A stretch of DNA of 64,000 nt, from contig NZ_BMPO01000003.1 of NCBI RefSeq assembly GCF_014647635.1, positions 62,001 to 126,000 on the forward strand. The letters are read 5' to 3'. This DNA comes from Pseudomonas matsuisoli. GTDB taxonomy: Bacteria > Pseudomonadota > Gammaproteobacteria > Pseudomonadales > Pseudomonadaceae. The notes under the pieces are model-generated. The model saw only the letters and a program-made list of their open reading frames with translations, was not told the DNA's origin and ran no database searches. The translations under genes and the position numbers were made by a program. Positions 26,657 through 34,895 of the stretch are shown piece by piece (position 1 is the first letter of the stretch; every line of letters begins with the position of its first letter).

Positions 26657-29199
26657 TCAACATTGACCTGCAACAACTGATACACGCGCTCGATGCGCCA
26701 AGCAAACAGGATTTGGAGTCCGCTGCCGAGGGCTGCGTACGCCGGGGCGGCGCCAAGGTTTCCGTGGAAGACCTGCTGCTCGCCCTGTTACAGCGCGCGG
26801 ACGGCTTGCTCGCCAAGGCGCTGCTGGACGCCGATATCGAGGCGGATGAACTGGCCGCCGTCTTGCAGCTAAAGACGGCAGCGCAGGAAACGCAGAGCCC
26901 GGTGTTTTCCGCAGAGCTCGTGCAGTGGCTACAGGATGCACTGCTGGTTGGCAATCTAGAATTGGGCAAAGTGCTCATCGATGAAGGCGCTCTGATCCTG
27001 GCCATGCTGCGCAATCCAATGCGCTATGCCGGGACGCGCTACCAAGCGTTGATCGGCCAGATCAACGTCGAGCGTTTCGTCGACTTTCTCTCCTGCGCAC
27101 ACCACACCACCCATCCCGATAACCGTGGCGAGCCGAACCTCGCACGCTTCGCCCACGACCTCACGCAGAAAGCGCGTGAGGGCAAGATCGATCCGGTCTT
27201 CTGCCGGGACGACGAGATTCGACAGATGATCGATATCCTCGCGCGGCGTCGTAAAAACAACCCCATCGTCGTCGGCGAAGCGGGCGTCGGTAAGAGCGCC
27301 ATCGTCGAAGGGCTTGCGCTACGTATCGCCCATGGACAAGTGCCGCCGGCGTTGGCGGGCGTCAAGCTGCTCACGCTCGATCTCGGCCTGCTCCAGGCGG
27401 GCGCCAGCATGAAAGGCGAATTCGAACGCCGCCTCCAAGGCGTCATTGATGAAGCTAAGCACGCGGCGGTACCAACCATCCTGTTCATCGACGAAGCCCA
27501 CACGCTCATTGGCGCAGGAGGGCAAGCCGGCGCAAGCGACGCCGCCAATTTGCTCAAACCGGCGCTTGCCCGCGGTGAGTTGCGCACCATCGCCGCAACC
27601 ACCTGGAGTGAATACAAAAAATACTTCGAAAAAGATCCCGCCCTCTCCCGCCGCTTCCAGCCGGTTCAATTGCTACAGCCGACCGTGAGCGACGCCATCA
27701 CCATTTTGCGGGGCCTGGCGCCGATTTACGAAAAGGAGCACGGGGTTTATCTAAGGGATGATGCGGTGGTCGCCGCAGCAGAGCTTGCCGCTCGCTACCT
27801 GACGGGACGCCAGCTGCCGGACAAAGCAATCGACGTACTGGATACCGCCTGCGCGCGTGTCCGCATCAGCCTGGCGGCGGCGCCAGTCGCCATCGAAAAA
27901 CTGCGTAGCGACATCGTGGTTCACGAACGTCAGCACAGGGCCCTGTGCCGAGATCGAGATGCCGGCGTTGCCATTGACGGGCACGCGTGCGATGACGCGG
28001 CGGAAACGCTGGAAAGCCTTTGTCGACAGCACGCCGAGTTGACGGCGCGGTGGGAGCAGCAACGTACGCTTGCCCAGCGGATCGTGTCGCTGCGTATCGA
28101 CGTAGGTGCGGAGACGGAAGCATCGAGGGATGAACGTGAATCCCTGCGCACGGACCTTGCGGCGTTGCAGCAGCACGATCGTCTGGTGAGTTATGAAGTG
28201 TGTCCCCGGCTCATCGCCGAGGTCATCAGCCAATGGACCGGCGTTCCATTGAGTCAGCTGGTCCGCGAACACAACGCCAAGGTCCTGACCTTCGCGGCGG
28301 AGTTGCGCCAGCGCGTGCACGGGCAGGAGCAAGCGGTGACTGCGCTGGATCAAGCGATGCGCGCCGCAGCGACGGGTCTGAACCGCGCCGATGCGCCATT
28401 AGGCGTATTTCTATTGGTGGGCCCAAGCGGCGTCGGCAAGACGGAAACCGCACTGGCGCTGGCGGACCTGTTGTATGGCGGCGAGCGTTTTCTCACGGTG
28501 ATCAACATGTCCGAATTTCAGGAGCGCCACAGCGTTTCGCGGCTCATCGGCGCACCGCCCGGCTATGTTGGCTATGGCGAAGGCGGCATGTTGACCGAAG
28601 CCGTACGGCAAAAGCCCTATTCGGTGATCCTGCTGGACGAAGTCGAAAAAGCAGACCCCGACGTCATGAACGTGTTCTACCAGATCTTCGACAAAGGCAT
28701 TGCCAACGACGGCGAAGGCCGCGAGATCGACTTCCGCAATACCCTGATTTTGATGACGTCGAACCTGGCGAGCGACGAGATCACCCGGCGCTGCGGGAGT
28801 GGAGATCGGCCCCTCGCCGCAGACCTTGAACAGGCCATTCGCCCAGCCCTTAGCCGCCACTTCAAACCGGCGCTGCTCGCCCGCATGAAGGTCGTGCCTT
28901 ACTACCCCGTCGATGGCGAAGTGCTCGAGCAACTGGTGCGTATGAAGCTTCATCGATTTGGCGACCGCCTGAAAACGCGCGGCCTGGCGTTCCAATACAG
29001 CGATCGTCTGGTGGGCACTCTGGTCGATCGATGCAACCACACCGAAAGCGGCGCCCGCGTCATCGATCGGTTGCTGGAGCAGTTGATCCAGGCACAGGTC
29101 GTCGATCGTATGCTCAGTGCCATGGCAACCGGAGAAACCCTCGATCAGGTCTGTGCGACCGTCGACGGCGATGGAGGAATCGTTTGTGAATTCGCCTGA
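26653..29199 (+). CDS. tssH: T6SS sheath-recycling AAA+ ATPase ClpV (TssH)
   Basis: 848 residues from ATG 26653, overlapping the tssG stop (ATGA). An N-terminal Clp domain (to about 150) is followed by two AAA+ modules: Walker A GEAGVGKS near 208 with Walker B LFIDEAH near 276, and Walker A GPSGVGKT near 590 with Walker B LLDEVEK. A coiled middle region lies at about 410-520. ClpV pulls contracted TssB/TssC sheaths apart so they can be reused. No protease-binding loop was recognised, as expected for ClpV rather than ClpA/ClpC. Confidence 0.96.
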   Translation: MINIDLQQLIHALDAPSKQDLESAAEGCVRRGGAKVSVEDLLLALLQRADGLLAKALLDADIEADELAAVLQLKTAAQETQSPVFSAELVQWLQDALLVGNLELGKVLIDEGALILAMLRNPMRYAGTRYQALIGQINVERFVDFLSCAHHTTHPDNRGEPNLARFAHDLTQKAREGKIDPVFCRDDEIRQMIDILARRRKNNPIVVGEAGVGKSAIVEGLALRIAHGQVPPALAGVKLLTLDLGLLQAGASMKGEFERRLQGVIDEAKHAAVPTILFIDEAHTLIGAGGQAGASDAANLLKPALARGELRTIAATTWSEYKKYFEKDPALSRRFQPVQLLQPTVSDAITILRGLAPIYEKEHGVYLRDDAVVAAAELAARYLTGRQLPDKAIDVLDTACARVRISLAAAPVAIEKLRSDIVVHERQHRALCRDRDAGVAIDGHACDDAAETLESLCRQHAELTARWEQQRTLAQRIVSLRIDVGAETEASRDERESLRTDLAALQQHDRLVSYEVCPRLIAEVISQWTGVPLSQLVREHNAKVLTFAAELRQRVHGQEQAVTALDQAMRAAATGLNRADAPLGVFLLVGPSGVGKTETALALADLLYGGERFLTVINMSEFQERHSVSRLIGAPPGYVGYGEGGMLTEAVRQKPYSVILLDEVEKADPDVMNVFYQIFDKGIANDGEGREIDFRNTLILMTSNLASDEITRRCGSGDRPLAADLEQAIRPALSRHFKPALLARMKVVPYYPVDGEVLEQLVRMKLHRFGDRLKTRGLAFQYSDRLVGTLVDRCNHTESGARVIDRLLEQLIQAQVVDRMLSAMATGETLDQVCATVDGDGGIVCEFA

Positions 29200-30718
29200 C
29201 GTCCACCTCCTGCCTACCGCTCTCCCGCAACCGCTTCGCTATGCGGAAGCGCTCCTACGGCATTTCACGGCGTTGTCGCACGTGTCCGATACGCAACGCT
29301 TGGTTGACAGTCTCGTCGAAGCCGCCATCGATCTCACGAGCTGCGAATCGGGTCAGCTCTATCTGCTCGACGAGACCGCCACGACGCTGAAACCGTGCGC
29401 CAACTGGTATCAGGGCCAAGTACAGCCGTTGGCGACGGACGCGATGCCAAGCGATTATGACGGCAGCCAACTGCTGCAATATTGCCTGTGCCAGAACCGC
29501 GTGCTCGCTATCGAAGAACTCGACGTCAGCCTCCATGACACGACCTTCCTGCCGCCGGGAAGGCGCTGGCGTTCGTTGCTCTGCTTGCCGATCAGTGGCG
29601 CGGACAATCACGTGGTCGGATTGATGGTCATGGCGGGATACGACGCACGGGACCTGAATGTCTACGCGAAATCGCTGGCGGGTCTAGCGAGCGCGGCCCT
29701 CGAGCGTATGCGGTTGCTACAGCGCCTGCGCACACCGGTCGCCGTGGAGATGCCCATCAGCGCCCCCGTTATCGCCGAAGACGGCTATGGGTTCATCGGT
29801 AGAAGCGCGCCGATGAAAGCGCTTTACCGGCTCATCGCCAAAGTGCTGCACACGCCCGTCAACGTGCTGCTCAACGGCGAAACCGGGACAGGAAAAGAAC
29901 TGGCTGCCCGCGCCATCCATGATTTTGGCTCGCGGCGGGCCCAAACCTTCGTCGTTCAAAATTGTGCCTCCCTTCCGGAAAGCCTGCTGGAAAGCGAGCT
30001 GTTCGGTTACGTCAAAGGCGCATTCACGGGCGCGGATCGAGACCGCAAGGGGCTGTTCGATGTAGCGGATGGCGGCACCTTGTTCTTGGACGAAATCGGC
30101 GACATGCCCATGACGCTGCAAGCCAAGTTGTTGCGCGTCCTGCAGGAAGGCGAAGTTCGTCCCGTCGGCAGCGCAACCACCCATAAAGTGGACGTTCGCA
30201 TCATCGCCGCAACCCACCACGATTTACGAAAGCGTGTCGAACAAGGTCTCTTCCGCGAAGACCTCTACTATCGCCTGACGCATTTCCCAATCGTCTTGCC
30301 GGCATTGCGCGAACGGGGTGAGGACATCCTGGTTCTCGCCCGACACTTCGCGGACAAGGCCTGCGCCTTTCTCCAACGCAGGCCTTGTCGCTGGTCGGAC
30401 GCTGCATTGGATTGCCTGGCCAGCTATCAATTTCCCGGTAACGTGCGGGAGCTCAAGGGGCTGGTCGAGCGGGCCGTGCTGCTATGCGAGGGTGGCGAGT
30501 TGCTCCCAGCCCACTTCGCCCTGCAACCCGAGCACCTGAGCGCGCCGCCTACGGGAAACATTCGAGAACGCCTGGACCAGGTCGAACGCAACCTGTTGCT
30601 GGATTGCTTGCGCAAGAACGCCGGAAACCAAAGCCAGGCGGCCCGCGAGCTTGGCTTACCGCGTCGCACCTTCCTCTACCGGATGAAGGTATTGGGCATT
30701 ACAGCCAAGCACGTTTGA
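29186..30718 (+). CDS. sfa2: Sigma-54-dependent activator of the T6SS operon (Sfa2-like)
   Basis: 510 residues from GTG 29186, which has GGAGG 7 bp upstream; ATG 29171 is the alternative but lacks a site. An N-terminal GAF domain (about 25-175) is followed by an AAA+ domain with Walker A GETGTGKE near 231, the sigma-54 contact loop GAFTGAD near 278 and Walker B GTLFLDEIGD near 297. A Fis-type helix-turn-helix (NQSQAARELGLPRRTFLYRM) ends the protein. In P. aeruginosa the gene at this place is sfa2. It should act with RpoN on T6SS or hcp promoters. Overlaps clpV by 14 bp. Confidence 0.93.
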   Translation: MNSPDVHLLPTALPQPLRYAEALLRHFTALSHVSDTQRLVDSLVEAAIDLTSCESGQLYLLDETATTLKPCANWYQGQVQPLATDAMPSDYDGSQLLQYCLCQNRVLAIEELDVSLHDTTFLPPGRRWRSLLCLPISGADNHVVGLMVMAGYDARDLNVYAKSLAGLASAALERMRLLQRLRTPVAVEMPISAPVIAEDGYGFIGRSAPMKALYRLIAKVLHTPVNVLLNGETGTGKELAARAIHDFGSRRAQTFVVQNCASLPESLLESELFGYVKGAFTGADRDRKGLFDVADGGTLFLDEIGDMPMTLQAKLLRVLQEGEVRPVGSATTHKVDVRIIAATHHDLRKRVEQGLFREDLYYRLTHFPIVLPALRERGEDILVLARHFADKACAFLQRRPCRWSDAALDCLASYQFPGNVRELKGLVERAVLLCEGGELLPAHFALQPEHLSAPPTGNIRERLDQVERNLLLDCLRKNAGNQSQAARELGLPRRTFLYRMKVLGITAKHV

Positions 30719-30874
30719 CGAAGACACCGGGCAATCTGATCGACGTCTCATTTTTCGCCCTGACCACCCTGTGTTCGTGAATTAGGTCAACCTGCTCTTG
30801 GGATGCTTTGAACTCTAATAGCACTTGGCCAGGACGGTCATGCGTTTCACCCCTGATTTCATGGAGGAATCCTC

Positions 30875-31003
30875 ATGCATCTGCGCTATTGCGCCATCGC
30901 TCTGCTTGCCGCCCTCGCGGTGGCATCCTGCTCCAGCCAACATTCCAGCGACCGCGATTACCGCCCTCTTGGCGATCCCCAAGCCGAAAAGCGCAACGTC
31001 TGA
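30875..31003 (+). CDS. Small T6SS-operon lipoprotein (PA1664/OrfX-like position)
   Basis: 42 residues from ATG 30875, with a strong GGAGG 7 bp upstream. A short positively charged start and hydrophobic stretch lead to a lipobox VASC, so the mature protein would be only 24 residues starting at the lipidated Cys19. The rest is hydrophilic (SSQHSSDRDYRPLGDPQAEK). In P. aeruginosa H2-T6SS a small gene (PA1664) sits in the same place between sfa2 and fha2; sequence equivalence was not tested. It begins 157 bp after sfa, the largest gap in the operon, so a promoter could lie there. Role unknown. Confidence 0.75.
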   Translation: MHLRYCAIALLAALAVASCSSQHSSDRDYRPLGDPQAEKRNV

Positions 31004-31016
31004 GCAGGCACCTAGC

Positions 31017-32195
31017 ATGAAACTGACTCTAGAAATCGTGCGCGCAGAGCGTCGCGAACCGGGCTTCTCTGCCTACCAAACATTCGACGCAGCAGGCGGC
31101 TTCATCGGGCGCTCGCCCGATAGCGATTGGCACCTTCCCGACAGCACTCGACTGGTCTCCGGCAAGCACGCTGAAGTGACCTTTCGCGACGGTGCCTTCT
31201 ACCTGACCGATGTCAGTAGCAACGGCATCGAGCTGCCTCGAGAAGGGCTCAACCTTCGCAAATACGATCCCTACCGCCTCGAGCACGGTGCGCTCTTTCG
31301 CATCGGTCAGTTTGATATTCAAAGCCGTATCGAGCCTGAGGCGATGCGGGAAGATGGCACGCACATGCATGCCATGAATAATGCGTTCATTCCGGACGAC
31401 GTTTTTCTCGGATTGGACCCACTGGCTAATCTCGACGCCAGTGAACGCGCGTTCGAAGATGACCTGCTCGCCCCTCGCGGGCCTGCCTCTATCGCCGCGC
31501 AGATGCGAGATCATGCACCGATCAGTGATGAACACCTGATCGTTCCAGAGCTCATCGCTCCAAATGCGCCGCCCCCTCCAGCCGCTAAGCCAGCAGCTCA
31601 CGAACTCCCCGTGCGGTTTCGCGATGCCTTGAGCGACGCACTGGACCTCGACCTTTCCGCACTGGACAGCACACAGGTGCAAGAGCTTGCGCTCCATTCC
31701 GCCCGACTGTTACGCGACACCCTGGAGCAGCTGAAACTCACCTTGCGTAACCGTGACGAGCTGAGGCACGAACTGCACCTTGCGCCCGAAGCCCAGGCGG
31801 GAGACCCGATTAGCCCCAGGGCCAAAATCGACTGCTCGACTCTATGCGAGGCAGCGCTCCAAAACCAGGGCATTGGTGAGACCCGAACCACCGTGCTGCG
31901 CGCCTTTCGTGACATTCAGGCGCATCAAGTAGCGCTGGCCGCAGCGACGCGAGCCGCGCATACCGCGCTTCTCGAAAAACTGTCCCCGACGGCGCTGGCG
32001 CTGACGTTCGAAAAAACCGAGGGCGCGCGTCGCTTCAAAACGGATGCTTATCACTGGCGTGCGTATCGCCGCTGGCATGCCTCCGTTACTGGCGACGGCG
32101 GAGGTGTCGCTCAACTGATTTCCAACGATCTGGCCCAAGCGTACGACGACCAGATCCGCCTGATTGCCACGCTAAAAACCGACACTCAAGGATGA
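31017..32195 (+). CDS. fha2: T6SS forkhead-associated domain protein Fha (TagH)
   Basis: 392 residues from ATG 31017, 13 bp after the small lipoprotein gene. An FHA domain at about residues 20-95 has the phosphothreonine-binding core GRSPDSDWHLPD...VSGKHAEV...SSNGIELP. The C-terminal 180 residues form the TagH/ImpI-type domain. FHA proteins bind the threonine-phosphorylated kinase or Fha itself; with stp1 and stk1 at the end of the operon it forms a phosphorylation switch for T6SS firing. Overlaps tssJ by 4 bp. Confidence 0.93.
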   Translation: MKLTLEIVRAERREPGFSAYQTFDAAGGFIGRSPDSDWHLPDSTRLVSGKHAEVTFRDGAFYLTDVSSNGIELPREGLNLRKYDPYRLEHGALFRIGQFDIQSRIEPEAMREDGTHMHAMNNAFIPDDVFLGLDPLANLDASERAFEDDLLAPRGPASIAAQMRDHAPISDEHLIVPELIAPNAPPPPAAKPAAHELPVRFRDALSDALDLDLSALDSTQVQELALHSARLLRDTLEQLKLTLRNRDELRHELHLAPEAQAGDPISPRAKIDCSTLCEAALQNQGIGETRTTVLRAFRDIQAHQVALAAATRAAHTALLEKLSPTALALTFEKTEGARRFKTDAYHWRAYRRWHASVTGDGGGVAQLISNDLAQAYDDQIRLIATLKTDTQG

Positions 32196-32680
32196 TGTCC
32201 ATGTTTCGCTCTCTGTTGTTCGCCCTGCTAGTCGCGTCGACGATCAGTGGCTGCTCATCGCGGTCCCCTTCATCGAACCTCACCAAGCTGGACCTAACGC
32301 TGGAAGGCAGCAATCGGCTCAATCCCGACCTTCACGGTCGCCCCTCGCCGGTCGTCCTGCAGCTGGTCGAGCTCAAGAACGCCGCCGCCTTCGAAGGCGC
32401 GGATTTCTTCTCGCTTTATCAGCGACCGAAGGAAACGCTGTCACCCGATCTCATTGCCCGGGAAGAACTGGAGCTGCGTCCAGGTGAGCAGCGCCAGCTC
32501 AAGCTGTCAGTGCAGGAAGGCAGTCGCTACGTCGGCGTGCTCGCGGCCTACCGCGACCTGCCGGATGCCACTTGGCGCTATGTCATCCCGCTTGCGCCGA
32601 ACACGCGGAACACCGTCACGCTGGCTTTGCAGGAGCAAGGCATCGAAGCACTGGATAACGTGGCGGAGCATCGAAAATGA
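32192..32680 (+). CDS. tssJ: T6SS outer-membrane lipoprotein TssJ
   Basis: 162 residues with a lipoprotein signal peptide; the lipobox is ISGC with Cys21 as the lipidated residue. The mature transthyretin-like domain includes PSPVVLQLVELKNAAAFEGADFFSLYQ, typical of TssJ. It anchors the TssJ-TssL-TssM membrane complex to the outer membrane. ATG 32192, 32195 and 32201 are all in frame; only the last has good spacing from AAGG. Overlaps tssK start by 4 bp. Confidence 0.95.
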   Translation: MMSMFRSLLFALLVASTISGCSSRSPSSNLTKLDLTLEGSNRLNPDLHGRPSPVVLQLVELKNAAAFEGADFFSLYQRPKETLSPDLIAREELELRPGEQRQLKLSVQEGSRYVGVLAAYRDLPDATWRYVIPLAPNTRNTVTLALQEQGIEALDNVAEHRK

Positions 32681-34008
32681 ATCAACACAAAGTGATCTGG
32701 CAGGAAGGCATGCTGCTTCGCCCGCAGCACTTCCAACAGAACGACCGATACATCGACCACCAGTTCAGGGCGAGAACGTGCAAGCTGTCCGGATACGCCT
32801 GGGGATTCTTCGAGGTCGAAATCGACCGACAGTTTCTCAGCACCGGCAAGGTCGTTGTTAGCAAGGCCAGCGGTGTGCTACCGGACGGTACGCTTTTCGA
32901 CATTGGTGCCGACCACGACGTGCTGGCGTTGGACATCCCGGCCAATACCCGCAATACGCCGGTGTATCTGGCCCTGCCCCTCGTCACGGGCAATCACGTC
33001 GAAAGTCGTCGTCCAGCACAACGTGACGTCCAGGCTCGCTACATCAGTTTCGAGAGCGAACAAGCCGATTCCAATGCCGGCGAAAGTGCGATCAGCCAAG
33101 TGGCTTGCGGCCGATTGGGTTTCCGCTTGCTGCTCGGCAATCAACCGGCCGACGAAGGCTACGTCAAAATGTTGGTCTGTCGCGTGCTCGAGGCAAGCCC
33201 TGACGGCGTCGTGGAACTGGATGCCGAGTACGTTCCAACGCACCTGAACGTTCACGCCTCCGCCTATCTGCGCGCCTGCCTCAAGGAAGTGATCAGCATG
33301 TTGGCCCACCGCGGTGACATCCTCGCCGAGCGTATTCGCTCCACCGGCAAGGTCGGCGGCGCGGAGGTCGGTGATTTCCTCATGCTGCAATTAATCAATC
33401 GCCTGGAGCCGACGCTTCGCCACCTCAGCGCGATCGAACAAGTTCACCCGGAAATGCTGTATCGCGAACTCATCGGCCTACTGGGCGAACTGGCGACCTA
33501 TGCCAACGAACAGAAACGGCCACGCCATGACAACCACTACCTACACACCGATCAAGGTGCGAGCTTTCGCAAGGTAATGGAGGCGATCCGACAGGTGCTG
33601 TCGATGGTCCTGGAGCAACACGCCATCGAGCTCGAACTGCAAAAGCGCCAATACGGCATTCTGGTCTCGCCGCTACCGGACCACGCCCTGCTCGCGACGT
33701 CCACGTTCGTCATTGCCGCGAATGCCCAGTGTGATTCGGAAGAAATCCGCAACCACTTACCTGCACACTTGAAGGTAGGGCCCGTAGAGCGCATACGTCA
33801 GTTGGTGAACCTGCATCTGCCTGGCCTTCGCCTACGTCCACTGCCGGTCGCGCCCCGCCAGATTCCATTTCATGCAGACAAAACCTACTTCGCTCTCGAG
33901 CTTTCAGCAGAAGACCAGGCGCAGCTCGAGCACTCGGGTGGATTCGCCTTTCACGTCTCCGGCGACTTCGCGAACCTCGAACTCAAATTCTGGGCGATCA
34001 GGAACTAG
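32677..34008 (+). CDS. tssK: T6SS baseplate-membrane adaptor TssK
   Basis: 443 residues. The hallmark start VIWQEGMLLRPQHFQQNDRY is intact at residues 5-24, and the C-terminal region is typical (PFHADKTYFALELS). TssK links the TssFG wedges to the TssL/TssM membrane complex. It overlaps tssJ (ATGA) and ends 2 bp before tssL. Confidence 0.97.
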   Translation: MNQHKVIWQEGMLLRPQHFQQNDRYIDHQFRARTCKLSGYAWGFFEVEIDRQFLSTGKVVVSKASGVLPDGTLFDIGADHDVLALDIPANTRNTPVYLALPLVTGNHVESRRPAQRDVQARYISFESEQADSNAGESAISQVACGRLGFRLLLGNQPADEGYVKMLVCRVLEASPDGVVELDAEYVPTHLNVHASAYLRACLKEVISMLAHRGDILAERIRSTGKVGGAEVGDFLMLQLINRLEPTLRHLSAIEQVHPEMLYRELIGLLGELATYANEQKRPRHDNHYLHTDQGASFRKVMEAIRQVLSMVLEQHAIELELQKRQYGILVSPLPDHALLATSTFVIAANAQCDSEEIRNHLPAHLKVGPVERIRQLVNLHLPGLRLRPLPVAPRQIPFHADKTYFALELSAEDQAQLEHSGGFAFHVSGDFANLELKFWAIRN

Positions 34009-34010
34009 CT

Positions 34011-34895
34011 ATGTCTATCAGAGAAATGGAATTCGGCGCGGCCGACAAAACGGTCGTTCTCAACCGCCGCGGCGAACCGGCGCAGCACAGCCCGCTTATG
34101 GACTTCTCCAACGCGCCGCGCTTCGAGCAATTGGAAGAGCGGATGATTCACGCTGCGCGCCTCGCGCCGGCAGAAACCTTCAACCTCAGCGTCAACCCGC
34201 TGGTGGCCTCCTCCTCTGCGGTGCTCTCGGAAATCGTCCGAATCAAACACAGTCACCATGGCGAAGAGCTGTATGCGTTGAATCAAAGACTGATGGAGGA
34301 CATCCGGCATTTCGAACATCGGGCCCTGAACGCCGGCATCGAAAATGCGCAGGTACTGGCTGCGCGCTACGTACTGTGCACTGTCGCCGATGAAGCCGTC
34401 GTGACGACCGCCTGGGGCAATGAGAGCGAATGGTCTGGAATGAGTTTGCTCGCCGCCTTTCACAATGAAACGTTCGGCGGCGAAAAATTCTTCCAGTTGC
34501 TGGAGCGGCTGTCCCGCAACCCGGCAAAGCACTTGGAAATGCTCGAGCTGATGTTCCTGTGCCTGTCGTTGGGATTCGAAGGTAAATACCGCGTATTGCC
34601 ACGTGGGCTGCTGGAGCTCGAAGCGGTGCGCGACAGCGTTTACCGCCAGGTCAGACAACTGCGCGGCGACGTCCCGCGGGAAATCTCGCCACACTGGCAA
34701 GGGCTGAAAAACACGCGTGGCGCCCTCATACGCATCGTGCCCTGGTGGGTCATAGCGGGTTTCACGTTCATCTCCCTGGGGGTTCTGTATTTCGGTTTCG
34801 CCTGGATGCTTGCCGAACATCGTCAGACCGTACTCACGCCTTACCTACCCTCGGCGCCGCTCGAGGCTTCTGCAATCACGGACGATTCGCAATGA
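34011..34895 (+). CDS. tssL: T6SS inner-membrane protein TssL (DotU/IcmH)
   Basis: 294 residues. A cytoplasmic DotU domain spans about 55-235, with ARYVLCTVADEAVVTTAWGN near 122 and FHNETFGGEKFFQLLERL. One membrane segment is visible near 245-268 (VIAGFTFISLGVLYFGFAW). A short periplasmic tail follows with no OmpA/peptidoglycan-binding extension, so cell-wall anchoring must come from other proteins. Overlaps tssM by 4 bp. Confidence 0.95.
   Translation: MSIREMEFGAADKTVVLNRRGEPAQHSPLMDFSNAPRFEQLEERMIHAARLAPAETFNLSVNPLVASSSAVLSEIVRIKHSHHGEELYALNQRLMEDIRHFEHRALNAGIENAQVLAARYVLCTVADEAVVTTAWGNESEWSGMSLLAAFHNETFGGEKFFQLLERLSRNPAKHLEMLELMFLCLSLGFEGKYRVLPRGLLELEAVRDSVYRQVRQLRGDVPREISPHWQGLKNTRGALIRIVPWWVIAGFTFISLGVLYFGFAWMLAEHRQTVLTPYLPSAPLEASAITDDSQ

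Noticed and set aside
30719-30874. Sigma-54 promoter between sfa and the small lipoprotein gene
   Set aside because: TTGGCC...ATGC near 30826-30843 has spacing 3 bp too long between the GG and GC elements.
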